A stretch of DNA of 64,000 nt. Origin: Streptomyces sp. DH-12. GTDB lineage: Bacteria; Actinomycetota; Actinomycetes; Streptomycetales; Streptomycetaceae. The stretch covers positions 6,890,501 to 6,954,500 of the forward strand of contig NZ_PPFB01000001.1 in the NCBI RefSeq assembly GCF_002899455.1. The letters are read 5' to 3'. Position 1 is the stretch's first letter, and each line of letters starts with the position of its first letter. Shown one piece after another: positions 34,929 to 43,983 of this stretch. The translations under genes were made by a program, and so were the position numbers. Below the pieces are notes generated by a model, which had not been told where the DNA came from, ran no database searches, and was given only the letters and a program-made list of their open reading frames with translations.

Positions 34929-35786
34929 ATGATCGACTGCCCGGACCGTGCGCCCCGCGCCGCGTCCGGCGCCGCCCGGCGGCCGTCAGCCGGACCCGTC
35001 CGCCTCCGCACCGGGGTGTGGCTGCGGGCCGTCGTCCTCGTCGTCCTCGCCGCCCTCGCCGGGTGCGGGGCGGGCAGCGGCACGGACGTCCGGGACGACC
35101 CGGCCGCCACCGGCAGCACCGCGCGCGAGAACCCGTCCGCGACCGCCCCGGTGGCCGGAGCGGCCGGCACCGCGCAGGGCCGCCCGGCCACCGAGGCGCC
35201 CGCCGTCATCCCCGGCCTCGGCCCCCGCGCCCGGGCCTGGATCCCGGCCGGCGCCCGCCAGGTGCTCGTGGTCACCGGGCGCGACCGGAACGCCAACCAC
35301 TCCGAGGCCGTGCTGTACCGGCACACCGGCACCGGCTGGGAGGCCGGTCCCGTCTGGCCCGCCCGCAACGCGCTGAAGGGCTGGACCGACGACCACCGGG
35401 CGGGCGACCTGCGCTCGCCCATCGGCGTCTACACCCTCTCCGACGCCGGCGGACTGCTCCCCGACCCCGGCGCCCGGCTGCCCTACGACCGGTCGGACGG
35501 ATTCGTCGTCAGCGGCACCGGCTTCGAGGGCGAACCGCTGGAGGGGTCCTTCGACTACGTCGTCGCCATCGACTACAACCGCGAACCCGGTACGTCCCCG
35601 CTGGACCTGACCCGGCCGCTGGGCGCCGACCGGGGCGGCGGCATCTGGCTGCACGTCGACCACGACGGCCCCACCCAGGGCTGCGTGAGCCTGCGGGAAC
35701 AGCACATGCGGGACCTGCTGCTCGCCCTCGACCCCGCGTTGCGCCCGGTGGTCGTCATGGGCGACGCCGCGTCCCTGCGCGCATGA
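34929..35786 (+). CDS. L,D-transpeptidase-like (YkuD) lipoprotein
   Basis: A 285-residue secreted protein with a signal peptide and lipobox LAGC (Cys near residue 46), so it is probably lipid-anchored outside the membrane. A Ser/Thr/Ala-rich spacer leads to a YkuD domain with the active-site motif HVDHDGPTQGCVSL (His...Gly-Cys, about 248-261). Such enzymes cross-link peptidoglycan stem peptides or attach proteins. ATG 34929 is favoured over ATG 34920 because GAGGG is then well spaced. Confidence 0.85.
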   Translation: MIDCPDRAPRAASGAARRPSAGPVRLRTGVWLRAVVLVVLAALAGCGAGSGTDVRDDPAATGSTARENPSATAPVAGAAGTAQGRPATEAPAVIPGLGPRARAWIPAGARQVLVVTGRDRNANHSEAVLYRHTGTGWEAGPVWPARNALKGWTDDHRAGDLRSPIGVYTLSDAGGLLPDPGARLPYDRSDGFVVSGTGFEGEPLEGSFDYVVAIDYNREPGTSPLDLTRPLGADRGGGIWLHVDHDGPTQGCVSLREQHMRDLLLALDPALRPVVVMGDAASLRA

Positions 35787-36402
35787 CCGCCGCCCCGGAC
35801 GGGCCGGCACGTCCGGGGGCGATGCCTGTCCCCGGGACGCGGCTCCAGCCTTTCTCCCGCGCGGCCGTCATCGCCGGCCGGGACGTGTTGCCCGGGCGGG
35901 GTCCCACCCGCGAGGCGTGCGACGCCGGCCGGTAGGCCGGTGCTCCGGGCCGTGGAAGCGCCCGGTGGCGCGCACGCGGCCGAACGCGGGGCAGGAGGTG
36001 ACCGGCCGCGGCGACCGGCCACTGCCCCGTGCGCGCCCAGCGCTCCGGTGCCGTCGGCGGGGCGGCCCGCTCGGCGCCGCTCGGCGCGGAGCGCCCGTCG
36101 CTGAACGTCCGCACCAGCCGCCGCTCGCGGTGCGCGCCCCGCAACGCGTGACGGCAGGCCGCCCCGTGCCCGACGCACGCGGCCGGGCCGTCCTCGGCGT
36201 GCGGCATCGGCGCCGGGACCGCCGCCCGCCCGGCGAGGCCGCTGCCGTACGGCTGGTCGCGCACGGCCGGCGGGCCGGCGGTGAACCGCTCCACGCCCGC
36301 GTCGAGCACCTCGTCGTGCGCACCGGAGTACGGCGCCCCGCGGTCGGAGAACGGGTCACGCCGGCCCAGCCGTTCGCGCACGCCGCTCGTTCGCCCCGTC
36401 GT
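35787..36402. other. 616-bp region without a recognisable gene
   Basis: Minus-strand frames stay open through most of this stretch (for example about 35980-36381, with GVERFTAGPPAVRDQPYGSG), but no product resembles a known protein and the downstream part becomes Arg/Pro-rich. It may hold a decayed gene. No hairpin or promoter could be placed with confidence. Confidence 0.4.
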
Positions 36403-37404
36403 TCAGTCCGCGCCACGGTCCTCCTCCCGCTGCGGCCGTCCGGGCGGGGCGGACTCGCCCGCCGTCAGATGCTCCAGCACCTCCACCAGTTCCTGGCACG
36501 CCCGCTCCACGGACCGCCGGGTGTTGTGCTGCTCGGTGATCACCGCGGACAGCAGCAGCGAGGTCAGGGCCGCCGCCGCGTTGAACGCCTGCAGACTGAC
36601 CATGATCTGCAGGTCCGACAGATGCGCGAACGTGCCCGCCCGTCCGGTCGCCGCGTCCGTCGCCAGCAGGGAGGCGAACAGGGCGCACAGCATGCTGCCG
36701 GGCAGCTCGAACCGCAGCGCCGCCCAGATCAGCAGCGGCTGGACGGAGAACAGCAGACTGTCCGAGCCGTGCGTGGCGAACGGCACGAGGACGCCCGCGA
36801 CCGCCGCCAGGCCCAGCGCCTCCTTCCAGCGTCTCCAGTGCACGGGGGAGCGCGCCCGGGGCAGGATCAGCAGCACCGGGGCGACGAGCAGCACCCCCAT
36901 CGCGTCGCCCACCCACCAGGCCAGCCACACCGGCCAGAAGCGCCCGGCCGGCAGGTCGCCCGTGCCGAGGAGCATCAGCGCGCCGGTCGTGGAACTGACC
37001 AGCATGGCGGCGAACCCGCCGAGGAACACCAGGCTGAGGCAGTCGCGTAATCGGCCGAGGCCGGTGCGGAAACCCGCCCTGCGCAGCAACAGGTACGCGC
37101 ACAGCGGCGCCACGGTGGCGCCGAGGAGCACGCCCAGCGAGGACCACTCCAACGACGTGAGACGGACGAGCACCAGCAGCGCGCCCAGGGTGATGCCCGG
37201 CCAGCAGCGCGGCCCGAAGAGCAGCAGGGAGGCGACGGCGACCCCGGTCGGCGGCCAGACGGGGGACACCACCGAGCCGTCGACGGTCAGTTCGTACAGC
37301 AGCCCGAGGCGGCCCCCGGCGTAGCAGCAGGCGGCGACGGCCAGCGTCTGGAGCGCGTAGACGGCCGGTGCACGGAGATCCTGGCGAGCCACCACACCTG
37401 CCAT
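36403..37404 (-). CDS. MASE1-domain integral membrane sensor protein
   Basis: A 333-residue polytopic protein with about eight predicted transmembrane helices, the MASE1 sensor module (for example GRLGLLYELTVDGSVVSPVW and PPTGVAVASLLLFG at about 33-67). It ends in a short cytoplasmic coil (EQHNTRRSVERACQELVEVLEHL) without an output domain. In other bacteria MASE1 is fused to GGDEF, kinase or phosphatase domains; here the matching phosphatase is probably the separate gene 52 bp upstream. GTG 37407 is an alternative start. The gene contains a TTA leucine codon at 37048-37050, so its translation should depend on the bldA tRNA. Confidence 0.85.
   Translation of the reverse strand: MAGVVARQDLRAPAVYALQTLAVAACCYAGGRLGLLYELTVDGSVVSPVWPPTGVAVASLLLFGPRCWPGITLGALLVLVRLTSLEWSSLGVLLGATVAPLCAYLLLRRAGFRTGLGRLRDCLSLVFLGGFAAMLVSSTTGALMLLGTGDLPAGRFWPVWLAWWVGDAMGVLLVAPVLLILPRARSPVHWRRWKEALGLAAVAGVLVPFATHGSDSLLFSVQPLLIWAALRFELPGSMLCALFASLLATDAATGRAGTFAHLSDLQIMVSLQAFNAAAALTSLLLSAVITEQHNTRRSVERACQELVEVLEHLTAGESAPPGRPQREEDRGAD
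37048..37050 (-). promoter_or_regulatory. TTA codon in the MASE1 gene (bldA dependence)
   Basis: Reading the minus strand, the codons ...GGC CGA TTA CGC GAC... give G-R-L-R-D. TTA codons are very rare in Streptomyces and need the developmentally controlled bldA tRNA. I noticed no other in-frame TTA in this window when reading by eye. Confidence 0.8.
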
Positions 37405-37456
37405 CACACACCGAGGCGGCCGCGACGGCGAGGCGGGAGGCGCGGGGCTGTCGGCC

Positions 37457-38287
37457 CTATGGCTGACCGCCCAGCCGGTCGTGCCCGATCACCAGCACCG
37501 CCGCGTCGTCGTCGTGCCCCACCTCGGTCGCGCCCTTGATCACGGCGGCGGCGAGCGCGTCCGCGTCCATGCCCGCCACCGCCGCGATGCCCGCGAGCCG
37601 CGAGACCTGCTCCAGCCCCTGGTCCAGATGCAGCGACGGACCCTCCACGACCCCGTCGGTGACCATCACGAACACCCCGCCGGAGTCCAGCCGGTACCGG
37701 GTCACCGGGAACACCGCGCCGGACTGCACGCCCAGCGGCGGACCGCCCTCGTCGTCCGTCACGCCGGACCGCCCGTCCGCGGTGGCCCACACGCACGGCA
37801 GATGACCGGCGCGGGCGCTCTCCAGCAGCCGGGTCCCCGGGTCGAGGCGCATGAAGGTGCAGGTCGCGAAGAGGTCCGAGCTCAGCGTCAGCAGCAGCTC
37901 GTTCGTCCGCGCCAGCAGTTCGCCCGGGTCGCTGTCCACGGAGGCCAGCGCCCGCAGCCCGACCCGGACCTGCCCCATGAAGGCGGCCGCCTCGATGTTG
38001 TGCCCCTGCACGTCGCCGATGGACAGGCCGATCCGCCCGTCGGGCATGGTGAAGGCGTCGTACCAGTCGCCGCCCACGTTGAGGCCCTGGTTGGCGGGCA
38101 CGTACCGCACCGCGAGCCGTACGCCGTCGGCGGTGGGCAGCCCCCTCGGCAGCATCCCGCGCTGCAGGGCCACGGCCAGCTCCACCCGGGAGCGCTGCAC
38201 CTCCGCCGCCGCGCGGGCCTGGGCCGTCAGCGTCCCGAGCCTGGTCAGCAGCTCGTCGCCGTGGTCCTTGGAGCCGGTGCGGGACAT
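37457..38287 (-). CDS. RsbU-like SpoIIE serine phosphatase
   Basis: A 276-residue phosphatase with a short coiled N-terminus (about 8-50, TRLGTLTAQARAAAEVQRSR) and a complete SpoIIE/PP2C domain (about 55-270). Its metal motifs are GGDWYDAFTM, GDVQGHNIEAAAFMGQ, VTDGVVEGPS and HDDDAAVLVIG. It has no sensor domain of its own. The MASE1 membrane protein follows by 52 bp in the same direction and is likely the input partner, making a split MASE1-phosphatase system. The usual target would be a phosphorylated STAS protein. Confidence 0.88.
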   Translation of the reverse strand: MSRTGSKDHGDELLTRLGTLTAQARAAAEVQRSRVELAVALQRGMLPRGLPTADGVRLAVRYVPANQGLNVGGDWYDAFTMPDGRIGLSIGDVQGHNIEAAAFMGQVRVGLRALASVDSDPGELLARTNELLLTLSSDLFATCTFMRLDPGTRLLESARAGHLPCVWATADGRSGVTDDEGGPPLGVQSGAVFPVTRYRLDSGGVFVMVTDGVVEGPSLHLDQGLEQVSRLAGIAAVAGMDADALAAAVIKGATEVGHDDDAAVLVIGHDRLGGQP

Positions 38288-38413
38288 GGATCACCCACTC
38301 GGACGGGGACACTCCCGGCCCCCCCGAAAGGGGTGAACGGGAGAAAAGCCGCATGTATCAGGATGATAGGCAGAACGCGTTTGGCCGGGCCAGTCGGTGT
38401 GAAGGCTGGCCGC

Positions 38414-38761
38414 ATGGAGCAGCGCGAGATCATGCAGCGGAGCGTCGGCATCCTCACGGAGGCCCTGGAGATGCGGCGCCGGCTGCGCGCGGACCCGGAC
38501 GCCGACGTGACCGCCGACAGTGCGGTGGCCGGACTCCTGGAGGACATGCTGCCGCGCATCCAGCTCCCGGCTGACGCCACCGCGCGCGAGGTGGCGGAGA
38601 TCGTCACCGAGAAGCTCGGGCCGGCCATCGTGCAGATCACCTCGGCGCTCACCTTCGCCTTCGTCCAGCTCGCCGAGATCCACGACGAGGGCCGCACCGA
38701 CGTGTCGTCCGCCGACGTCCTGCGCTCCATCTCGCTGCACTACGAGACCGGAAGGGATTGA
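38414..38761 (+). CDS. Conserved hypothetical protein, helical
   Basis: A 115-residue acidic, all-helical protein of no family known to me (MEQREIMQRSVGILTEALEM; VTEKLGPAIVQITSALTFAF). Helix 4 is hydrophobic but interrupted by polar residues, so it is more likely a packing helix than a membrane span. It diverges from the phosphatase gene, and the 126-bp gap between them holds an AT-richer stretch at 38350-38385 that probably contains both promoters. Confidence 0.65.
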   Translation: MEQREIMQRSVGILTEALEMRRRLRADPDADVTADSAVAGLLEDMLPRIQLPADATAREVAEIVTEKLGPAIVQITSALTFAFVQLAEIHDEGRTDVSSADVLRSISLHYETGRD

Positions 38762-38871
38762 GCCGTTGCCGAACCGCCTTGGGGCACACGGCGGTTGAGG
38801 AGCGGGTGAATGGGAAGGGTTGCCCCGCGATCCAGCTCGACAACGATGTCACCTCTTGGACGGAGGCCCCC

Positions 38872-41556
38872 GTGCCCAGATCGTCGCGCTCAGCGCCAGG
38901 CGGCCCGCGCCGGACGTTCCCCGCCACCCTCCTCACCCTGCTGCTCTCCGCCGTGCTCGCCCTGTCCGCCCTCACCGCGCCCGCGCAGGCCGCCGGGCGG
39001 GGCGGCGTCTGGACCGTGCACCAGCCCGGCGCGCCGCGGGACGGCGTCACGGCCGTCGTGCGCCTCGACCCCGCGGACGGCGCCCTCACCCTGACCGCGC
39101 GCAAGGGCGCCACCACGGTGCTCGAACCGGCTCCCCTCGGCATCGTCACCTCCGCAGCCGACCTCACCTCGGGACTGCGCGCGGAGTCCCGGCACACCCG
39201 GCAGGTGACCGAGCGGTACGCCATGACCACCGGCAAACGGCTCCGCCGCACCGCGCGCATGACGGAGACGCGGTTCACCTTCACCGGCCGGGACGGCGCC
39301 CGCCTCGGCCTGGTGGTCCGGGTCGCCGCCGACGGCGTCGCCTACCGCTACGTCCTGCCCGGCCCCGGCACGGTCACGGTCCGGCGGGAGGCGTCCGCGT
39401 TCCGGCCGCCCGCCGCCGCGCGGGCCTGGCTCACGCCCTACTCGGTCAACTACGAGCGCCTGTACGCCCCGGCCACCGCGGCGGGCGCGGCCGCCGGCGC
39501 CTACGCCTACCCGGCGCTGTTCCAGGCCGGGGACACGTACGCCCTGCTCACCGAGTCGGACGTCGACGGCCGGTACGACGCGAGCCGGCTGGTCCACGAG
39601 GGCGACGGGCGCTACGCGGTGCGCCTGGCGGACCCGGAGGTGACCTCGCGGGGGCCGCTGGCCACGCCCTGGCGGACGGCCGTCGTCGGCGACCTCGCCA
39701 CCGTCACGGAGTCCACCCTCGTCGACGACCTCGCCCCGCCGTCGCGCATCGCGGACACCTCGTGGATCCGGCCCGGCAAGGTCGCCTGGTCCTGGCTGGA
39801 CGGCTTCGGCGCCGCACAGCGCGACCTCGCCGCCCAGCAGCGCTTCGTCGACCTCGCCGCGGCCCACGGCTGGCCGTACACCCTGGTCGACGACGGCTGG
39901 AAGACCACCGACTGGATGCCCGAGCTGATCGCGTACGCCCGGCAGCGGGGCGTCGAGGTCCTGCTCTGGGTGCACTACAGCGACCTGGACACGGCGGCCG
40001 AGCGCGCCGAGTTCCTGCCCCGGGTGAAGCAGTGGGGCGCGGCCGGACTGAAGATCGACTTCATGGACTCCGACTCCCAGGAGCGCTTCCGCTGGTACGA
40101 CGCCGTCCTCCGGGACACCGCCCGGCACCGGCTGCTCGTCAACTTCCACGGCGCGACCCTGCCCAAGGGCGTCCAGCGGACCTGGCCGCACGTGATGACC
40201 CTGGAGGCGGTGTACGGCGCCGAGCAGGGCACCGTGCCCGCGGCGGGGCTGACGGCGCTGCCGTACACCCGCAACGTGGTCGGCTCGATGGACTACACGC
40301 CGATGGGCTTCCAGTTCGGCACCCGGACCGTCTCCGACGCGGCCGAACTGGCGCTGTCGGTGGTCTTCGAGTCCGGCTTCCAGAACTTCGCCGGCTCGGT
40401 CGCCGCCTACCGGGAGCGGCCGGAGCTGGCCCGGTTCCTGGAGCAGGTGCCGGCCGTGTGGGACGAGACGCGCCTGCTGTCCGGGCGGCCCGGGGAGAGC
40501 GCGACGTTCGCCCGGCGCCACGGCGACCGCTGGTTCCTGGGCGGCGTCCACGCCGGTGCGGCCGGGACGGAGCGGGTGCCGCTGGACTTCCTGGGCGGCG
40601 GGCGCTGGCTGGCGGAGGTCGTCCGGGACGGCGAGGACGGCGGGCTGCTGCGCGAACGGCACCTCGTCACCCGCCGGGACGCCCTGGAGGTGCCGACGGC
40701 CGAGCACGGCGGATTCGCCGCGCAGGTCTGCCGGTTCACGCCCGGCCGCGACACCTGCGACCGGCCGGTGACCCGGCTGCCGCTCACCGCGCTCACCGCC
40801 GGTCCGGCGCGCGCCGAGACGGACCCGGGAGGCTCCGTCGCCGTCACCGGCCGCTTCGCGGTGGAGGAGTCCGGGCCCGCCACGGAGGTCCGGCTGACGC
40901 TCGGCGCCCCCGACGGCTGGACCGTCGACGGCGAGGACCCCACGGCCGCCGGACTGCCCGCGGGGGAGGAACTGTCGGGCGACTGGACCGTGCGGGTGCC
41001 GTCGGACGTGCGGCCCGGCGGCTACGACCTGACCGTGCGCGCGGAGTACCGCACGCCCCACCGGCCGGGCTCCGGGGTGCTGCGGGCGGAGCGCCCGGTG
41101 CGGGTGTTCGTGCCGGAGCCGGGCGTCACCTACGTGAGCGACCTGCCGTTCATCACCGGGCGCAACGGGTGGGGGCCGGTCGAGCGCGACATGTCCAACG
41201 GTGAGCGCGACCCCGCCGACGGGCGGCCGCTCACCCTGCGGGGCGCGGTGTACGACAAGGGCCTCGGGACGCACGCGGCCGGCGAGGTGGTCGTCGGACT
41301 CGACGGCCGGTACCGGCGGTTCGCGGCCGTGGTCGGGGTCGACGACGAGGTCGGCGGCAAGGGCACCGTGGCCTTCGAGGTGCTCGGCGACGGCCGGAGC
41401 CTGCTGACCACCGAGGTGCTCGGCGGCGCCGACCCGGCCCTGCGCGTCGACGTGGACGTCACCGGCGTACGGCAGTTGACCCTGCGGGTGCTGGACGGCG
41501 GGGACGGCGTCGACTCCGACCACGCCGACTGGGCGGACGCGCGGCTCACGCCGTAG
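38872..41556 (+). CDS. Secreted GH97 alpha-glycosidase with NPCBM domain
   Basis: An 894-residue secreted enzyme. A signal peptide (1-about 40, ending AQAAG) is followed by a GH97 N-terminal beta-sandwich (about 45-285), a TIM barrel (about 290-560), a C-terminal beta domain, a NEW3-type domain (about 660-745) and an NPCBM carbohydrate-binding domain (about 750-892). The barrel shows GLKIDFMDSDSQERF (about 394-408); an Asp here is the nucleophile of retaining GH97 alpha-galactosidases, and the Glu in VMTLEAVYG (about 446) is a candidate acid/base. Alpha-galactosidase is therefore the best guess, against the inverting glucosidase subgroup. The GTG at 38872 has GGAGG upstream. Confidence 0.88.
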   Translation: MPRSSRSAPGGPRRTFPATLLTLLLSAVLALSALTAPAQAAGRGGVWTVHQPGAPRDGVTAVVRLDPADGALTLTARKGATTVLEPAPLGIVTSAADLTSGLRAESRHTRQVTERYAMTTGKRLRRTARMTETRFTFTGRDGARLGLVVRVAADGVAYRYVLPGPGTVTVRREASAFRPPAAARAWLTPYSVNYERLYAPATAAGAAAGAYAYPALFQAGDTYALLTESDVDGRYDASRLVHEGDGRYAVRLADPEVTSRGPLATPWRTAVVGDLATVTESTLVDDLAPPSRIADTSWIRPGKVAWSWLDGFGAAQRDLAAQQRFVDLAAAHGWPYTLVDDGWKTTDWMPELIAYARQRGVEVLLWVHYSDLDTAAERAEFLPRVKQWGAAGLKIDFMDSDSQERFRWYDAVLRDTARHRLLVNFHGATLPKGVQRTWPHVMTLEAVYGAEQGTVPAAGLTALPYTRNVVGSMDYTPMGFQFGTRTVSDAAELALSVVFESGFQNFAGSVAAYRERPELARFLEQVPAVWDETRLLSGRPGESATFARRHGDRWFLGGVHAGAAGTERVPLDFLGGGRWLAEVVRDGEDGGLLRERHLVTRRDALEVPTAEHGGFAAQVCRFTPGRDTCDRPVTRLPLTALTAGPARAETDPGGSVAVTGRFAVEESGPATEVRLTLGAPDGWTVDGEDPTAAGLPAGEELSGDWTVRVPSDVRPGGYDLTVRAEYRTPHRPGSGVLRAERPVRVFVPEPGVTYVSDLPFITGRNGWGPVERDMSNGERDPADGRPLTLRGAVYDKGLGTHAAGEVVVGLDGRYRRFAAVVGVDDEVGGKGTVAFEVLGDGRSLLTTEVLGGADPALRVDVDVTGVRQLTLRVLDGGDGVDSDHADWADARLTP

Positions 41557-41563
41557 CGGCGGA

Positions 41564-41602
41564 CGGGCGGGTCCACGGACGGAAGGGCCGTGGACCCGCC
41601 CG
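41564..41602 (+). terminator. Hairpin terminator after GH97 gene
   Basis: A perfect 15-bp stem (41564-41578 with 41588-41602) with a 9-nt loop starts seven bases after the GH97 stop codon. Confidence 0.8.
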
Positions 41603-41741
41603 GCCGGCGGACACGGGCGTGCGCGCAGACTTGACAGTGTACGCACAAGTAGCGACGCTCCCGAGGGGGGATCTGTGCGGATCGTGGCGCCTCGCAGGGC
41701 GAGTTCGGCCATGACCGCTCCGTCGACGGAGGGACCCGCCG

Positions 41742-43793
41742 GTGACCACCTCTCGCACAGGACGACCCCTCGGGGTCGTGACGCTGCTCCTCCTCGTCCT
41801 GGCCGCCGCGCTCACGCCCACCTCCAGTTCCGCCGCCGACGGCCCCTGGTGGGACCCGGTCGCCAGGCCCGTCCCGGACTCGCGGATCGATGTGACCGGT
41901 GAGCCGTTCAAGGGGACCGACTCCGCCGGCCGGGTGCGCGGATTCGTCGACGCGCACAACCACATCATGTCCAACGAGGCCTTCGGCGGACGGCTCATCT
42001 GCGGCAAGGCGTTCTCCGAGAAGGGCGTCGCGGACGCGCTCAAGGACTGCCCCGAGCACTATCCCGACGGCTCCCTCGCCGTCTTCGACTTCCTCACCAA
42101 CGGCGGTGACGGCCGCCACGACCCGGACGGCTGGCCCACCTTCGCCGACTGGCCCGCGCACGACTCGCTGACCCACCAGCAGAACTACTACGCCTGGATC
42201 GAGCGCGCCTGGCGGGGCGGCCAGCGCGTGCTGGTCAACGACCTCGTCACCAACGGCGTCATCTGCTCGGTGTACTTCTTCAAGGACCGCAGCTGCGACG
42301 AGATGACCTCCATCCGCCTCCAGGCCCGGCTCACCCACCGGATGCAGGACCACGTCGACGCCATGTACGGCGGGCCGGGCAAGGGATGGTTCCGGATCGT
42401 CACCGACAGCGCGCAGGCGCGTGAGGTGATCGAGCAGGGCAAGCTGGCCGTGGTGCTCGGCGTCGAGATGTCGGAGCCCTTCGGCTGCAAGCAGGTCCTG
42501 GACGTCGCGCAGTGCGACCGGGACGACATCGACGCCGGCCTCGACGAGCTGTACGACCTGGGCGTGCGCAGCATGTTCCTGTGCCACAAGTTCGACAACG
42601 CGCTGTGCGGGGTGCGTTTCGACTCCGGCGCGCTCGGCACCGCCGTCAACGTCGGACAGTTCCTGTCCACCGGCACCTTCTGGCGCACCGAGCCGTGCAC
42701 CGGCCCGCAGCACGACAACCCCATCGGCCTCGCCGCCGCCCCCGGCGCCGAACGACACCTCCCCGCGGGCGTGGAGGTCCCGGCCTACGACGCGGACGCG
42801 CGGTGCAACGTGCGCGGGCTGACCGACCTCGGCGAGTACGCCGTGCGCGGCCTGATGCAGCGCACCATGATGCTCGAGATCGACCACATGAGCGTCAAGG
42901 CGGCCGGCCGGGTCCTCGACCTCTTCGAGGCCGCGTCCTACCCGGGCGTCCTCTCCTCGCACAGCTGGATGGACCTGGACTGGACCGAACGCGTCTACCG
43001 GCTCGGCGGGTTCACCGCCCAGTACATGAACGGCTCCGAGCGGTTCGTCGCCGAGGCCGGGCGCACGGAGGAACTGCGGGACACGTACGGCGTCGGCTAC
43101 GGCTTCGGCACCGACATGAACGGCGTCGGCGGCTGGCCCGCCCCGCGCGGCGCGGACGCCCCGAACCCCGTCCGCTACCCCTTCCGCAGCGCCGACGGCG
43201 GTTCCGTCCTCGACCGGCAGACCACGGGGCGGCGCACCTGGGACCTGAACACCGACGGAGCGGCGCACTACGGGCTGGTGCCCGACTGGATCGAGGACAT
43301 CCGGCGCGTCGGCGGGCAGGACGTGGTGGACGACCTCTTCCGGGGCGCCGAGTCCTACCTGGGGACGTGGGGCGCCACCGAACAGCACCGCCCGGCGGAG
43401 AACCTCGCCCGGGGCGCCCGGGCGACGGCCTCCTCCACCGAGTGGAACCCGTTCACCGACCATGCGCCCGCCCGGGCCGTGGACGGCGACCGGGGCACCC
43501 GCTGGGCCGGCGACCGGACCGACGACCAGTGGCTGAGCCTCGACCTCGGCGCGACCCGCCGGGTCGGACGCGTCACCCTCGACTGGGAACGCGCGTACGC
43601 CGCTTCGTACCGCGTCGACGTGTCGGCCGACGGCACGCACTGGCGCACCGTCCGGTCCACGACCGCGGGCGACGGCGGGCTGGACACGGCCGTGTTCACC
43701 CCCGTCGAGGCCCGTCACGTCCGCCTGCGGTTCCTGGACCGGGGGACGCGGTGGGGATATTCGCTCCGCGAGGTCGGGGTGCACGGCGGCTGA
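41742..43793 (+). CDS. Secreted M19-like membrane dipeptidase homologue with F5/8-type C domain
   Basis: A 683-residue secreted protein with signal peptide (1-about 31). The catalytic region (about 65-530) is amidohydrolase-like: GFVDAHNHIMS supplies the first metal His pair, and MMLEIDHMSVKAAGRVLDL followed by YPGVLSSHSWMDL matches the distal metal site of renal-dipeptidase-type M19 enzymes. The C-terminal discoidin/F5/8-type C domain (about 545-683; LARGARATASSTEW, then RAVDGDRGTRWAG) would bind a surface glycan or polymer. The GTG at 41742 has GGAGGG upstream. The substrate, perhaps D-amino-acid-containing dipeptides, is unknown. Confidence 0.82.
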   Translation: MTTSRTGRPLGVVTLLLLVLAAALTPTSSSAADGPWWDPVARPVPDSRIDVTGEPFKGTDSAGRVRGFVDAHNHIMSNEAFGGRLICGKAFSEKGVADALKDCPEHYPDGSLAVFDFLTNGGDGRHDPDGWPTFADWPAHDSLTHQQNYYAWIERAWRGGQRVLVNDLVTNGVICSVYFFKDRSCDEMTSIRLQARLTHRMQDHVDAMYGGPGKGWFRIVTDSAQAREVIEQGKLAVVLGVEMSEPFGCKQVLDVAQCDRDDIDAGLDELYDLGVRSMFLCHKFDNALCGVRFDSGALGTAVNVGQFLSTGTFWRTEPCTGPQHDNPIGLAAAPGAERHLPAGVEVPAYDADARCNVRGLTDLGEYAVRGLMQRTMMLEIDHMSVKAAGRVLDLFEAASYPGVLSSHSWMDLDWTERVYRLGGFTAQYMNGSERFVAEAGRTEELRDTYGVGYGFGTDMNGVGGWPAPRGADAPNPVRYPFRSADGGSVLDRQTTGRRTWDLNTDGAAHYGLVPDWIEDIRRVGGQDVVDDLFRGAESYLGTWGATEQHRPAENLARGARATASSTEWNPFTDHAPARAVDGDRGTRWAGDRTDDQWLSLDLGATRRVGRVTLDWERAYAASYRVDVSADGTHWRTVRSTTAGDGGLDTAVFTPVEARHVRLRFLDRGTRWGYSLREVGVHGG

Positions 43794-43983
43794 GGAAGAG
43801 GAAGCGCGCGCCGGGTGCTCGCCCGCGCCCCTGGTCGTGGCGGCCCGGTACGGCTTCTCCGGCCCCTCGGCGCGACACAGCCGTCCGGCCACGGCTGTCT
43901 GCCGCGCCTCGTCGCCGCACCCCTCACGGAGCATGCCTCGCTCCTCGCGGAGCGGCACGAGGCCGGCGACCCGGCGGCGACCG

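Noticed and set aside
38187-38200. GGGAGCGCT core resembling a CebR box inside the RsbU-like phosphatase gene
   Set aside because: It has several mismatches in the right arm and is explained by the coding sequence.
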